From the NCBI GenBank assembly GCA_910577185.1, contig CAJTLR010000120.1:1-5684 (forward strand): a stretch of DNA of 5,684 nt, given 5' to 3'. How positions within the stretch are numbered: the first letter of the stretch is position 1; every line of letters starts with the position of its first letter. The notes under the pieces are model-generated. The model saw only the letters and a list, made by a program, of their open reading frames with translations, did not search any database and was not told where the DNA came from. Source of the stretch: an uncultured Acetatifactor sp. GTDB lineage: Bacteria; Bacillota; Clostridia; Lachnospirales; Lachnospiraceae. Positions 5,117 to 5,684 of this stretch are shown here, one piece after another. A program made the position numbers and the translations under genes.

Positions 5117-5451
5117 AACCCCTCACAAACCGAATTCTGTCCTGCAAAGTTCAATACGCTGATCTCTGTTTTTCCTTCTCCCGCCAATCTGCGGACAGCC
5201 TCTACGGTAGAGATATTTTCAACCTTAGTCTCCGGTTTGCCGCAAGCTGTGCACACATGATATTTTTCAAGAATTTTTTCTCCATCCGCAGGGGAGATCA
5301 ATGTGCTGTGTCCAATGGAATGCTCCATGGCTTCTTTTATTACAATCTGTCGTCTTTCGGAGCCCTGGCCGGATTCCTTTTTGGCTGTCGGTTCGTAATA
5401 TCCCTGGTTCAGGATTTGTAACGTTTCTCTTGCCATTGCCTTTCTGTCCAT
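5098..5451 (-). pseudogene. TIGR02452 / microbial PARG-like macrodomain protein, N-terminal part, frameshifted
   Basis: The frame gives 117 residues. MARETLQILNQGYYE at the start, then HSTLISPADGEKILEK, ENISTVEAVRRLAGEG and ISVLNFAGQN follow the family pattern: an N-terminal helix, a strand, then the macrodomain strand VLNFAsAkNPGGGF. Family members hydrolyse ADP-ribose chains or remove ADP-ribose and have about 270 residues. Here the frame is lost just after VLNFAGQN. The following bases read FVRGSLLIAPEES in the +1 frame (5129-5091), like the family's GGFxxGAxAQEES, so a few bases of the glycine loop were deleted. The catalytic centre is gone from the product. GAGGAG 7 bases before the ATG at 5451 supports the start, and a strong promoter lies 180 bases upstream. 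Family call fairly sure; function lost by inference. Confidence 0.75.
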
Positions 5452-5526
5452 AGATTGTCTCCTCGGTGTACATGGTTTCCGTGCCGCATGTCATGATACT
5501 CGTGAGCGCATTTATCTGCCGTTTTT

Positions 5527-5594
5527 TTTGTTCTGCACTGTAGAAGCGCTAACCCGTTATTCTGTCCTGCACTGCAGAAGCGCTCACCCGTTAT
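5527..5594. repeat. Two tandem 34-bp imperfect units with LacI/CcpA-like cores
   Basis: Units 5527-5560 and 5561-5594 abut and agree at 30 of 34 positions. The core shared without gaps is CTGCACTG-(T/C)-AGAAGCGCT, then (A/C)-ACCCGTTAT. Each carries the palindrome AGCGCT inside GAAGCGCTNACC, which resembles the centre of LacI-family and CcpA (cre) operators. 34 is not a multiple of three, so this is not a coding repeat. The pair sits between the promoter at 5632-5660 and the start codon at 5451. Confidence 0.7.
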
Positions 5595-5631
5595 ACAATT
5601 TCCACCGTCAAATGTTTTCGGGTGTGAGCAT

Positions 5632-5660
5632 ATTTTACAGTATTTTTTCATAAAGGTCAA
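5632..5660 (-). promoter_or_regulatory. Strong sigma-A type promoter upstream of the PARG-like gene
   Basis: On the minus strand TTGACC (5660-5655) and TAAAAT (5637-5632) are separated by exactly 17 bases of AT-rich sequence. Transcription would begin near 5625 and leave a leader of roughly 170 bases before the ATG at 5451, covering both 34-bp units. Confidence 0.65.
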
Positions 5661-5684
5661 ACCAGGGAAGGCCATGTGCTTCAT

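Noticed and set aside
5527..5594. Tandem repeat as a CRISPR array
   Set aside because: Only two units that abut with no spacer; not an array.
5409..5684. 91-codon minus-strand frame with MKKYCKICSHPK
   Set aside because: It crosses the promoter and both 34-bp units and runs into the PARG-like gene in another frame; its internal ATG lies within the promoter. It could be the end of an outside gene, but nothing supports it.

Overview
The window looks like accessory DNA from a Gram-positive anaerobe of the Clostridia, most likely Lachnospiraceae-like. The reasons are purine-rich GGAG-type ribosome sites, a DUF4869 / P-loop ATPase gene pair, an IS66 remnant of the NNEAERLLR type, a clostridial-type iron alcohol dehydrogenase and a TIGR02452-type protein. 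This placement rests on recalled protein families, not on a search. No rRNA, tRNA or CRISPR array is visible.

Layout: almost everything reads on the minus strand; only a MarR regulator and a TauE/SafE permease read on the plus strand. From left to right: (1) 1-568, an iron-containing alcohol dehydrogenase without its first strand region, fused in frame behind the last part of an IS66-type transposase. (2) 645-1175, an intact GNAT acetyltransferase. (3) 1224-2277, a two-gene unit: a DUF4869 protein followed by a small P-loop ATPase that seems cut short, with a possible C-terminal remnant just behind it in another frame. (4) 2327-2435, a divergent control region with a good promoter and a perfect palindrome at the expected transcription start of marR. 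(5) 2455-3730, marR followed by the TauE/SafE permease. (6) 3752-4057, the C-terminal part of a second GNAT gene, which has lost its middle. (7) 4081-4794, a DUF1062 protein with two CxxC pairs. (8) 4795-5097, a gap with an inverted repeat, a very short ORF with a good ribosome site, and decayed coding sequence. (9) 5098-5451, the N-terminal part of a TIGR02452 (microbial PARG-like macrodomain) gene, frameshifted in its catalytic glycine motif. (10) 5452-5684, its leader, with a good promoter and two 34-bp tandem units carrying LacI/CcpA-like operator cores.

How the genes work together: marR and the permease plausibly form one autoregulated unit that controls export of a small anion. DUF4869 and the ATPase plausibly act together, but their role is unknown. 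The other genes look like independent pieces. Four of about nine genes are truncated, frameshifted or fused, so this is a region of turnover and decay. The most interesting items are the DUF4869/ATPase pair, the IS66-dehydrogenase chimera, the catalytic-motif frameshift in the PARG-like gene, and the operator-like tandem repeat downstream of a strong promoter.
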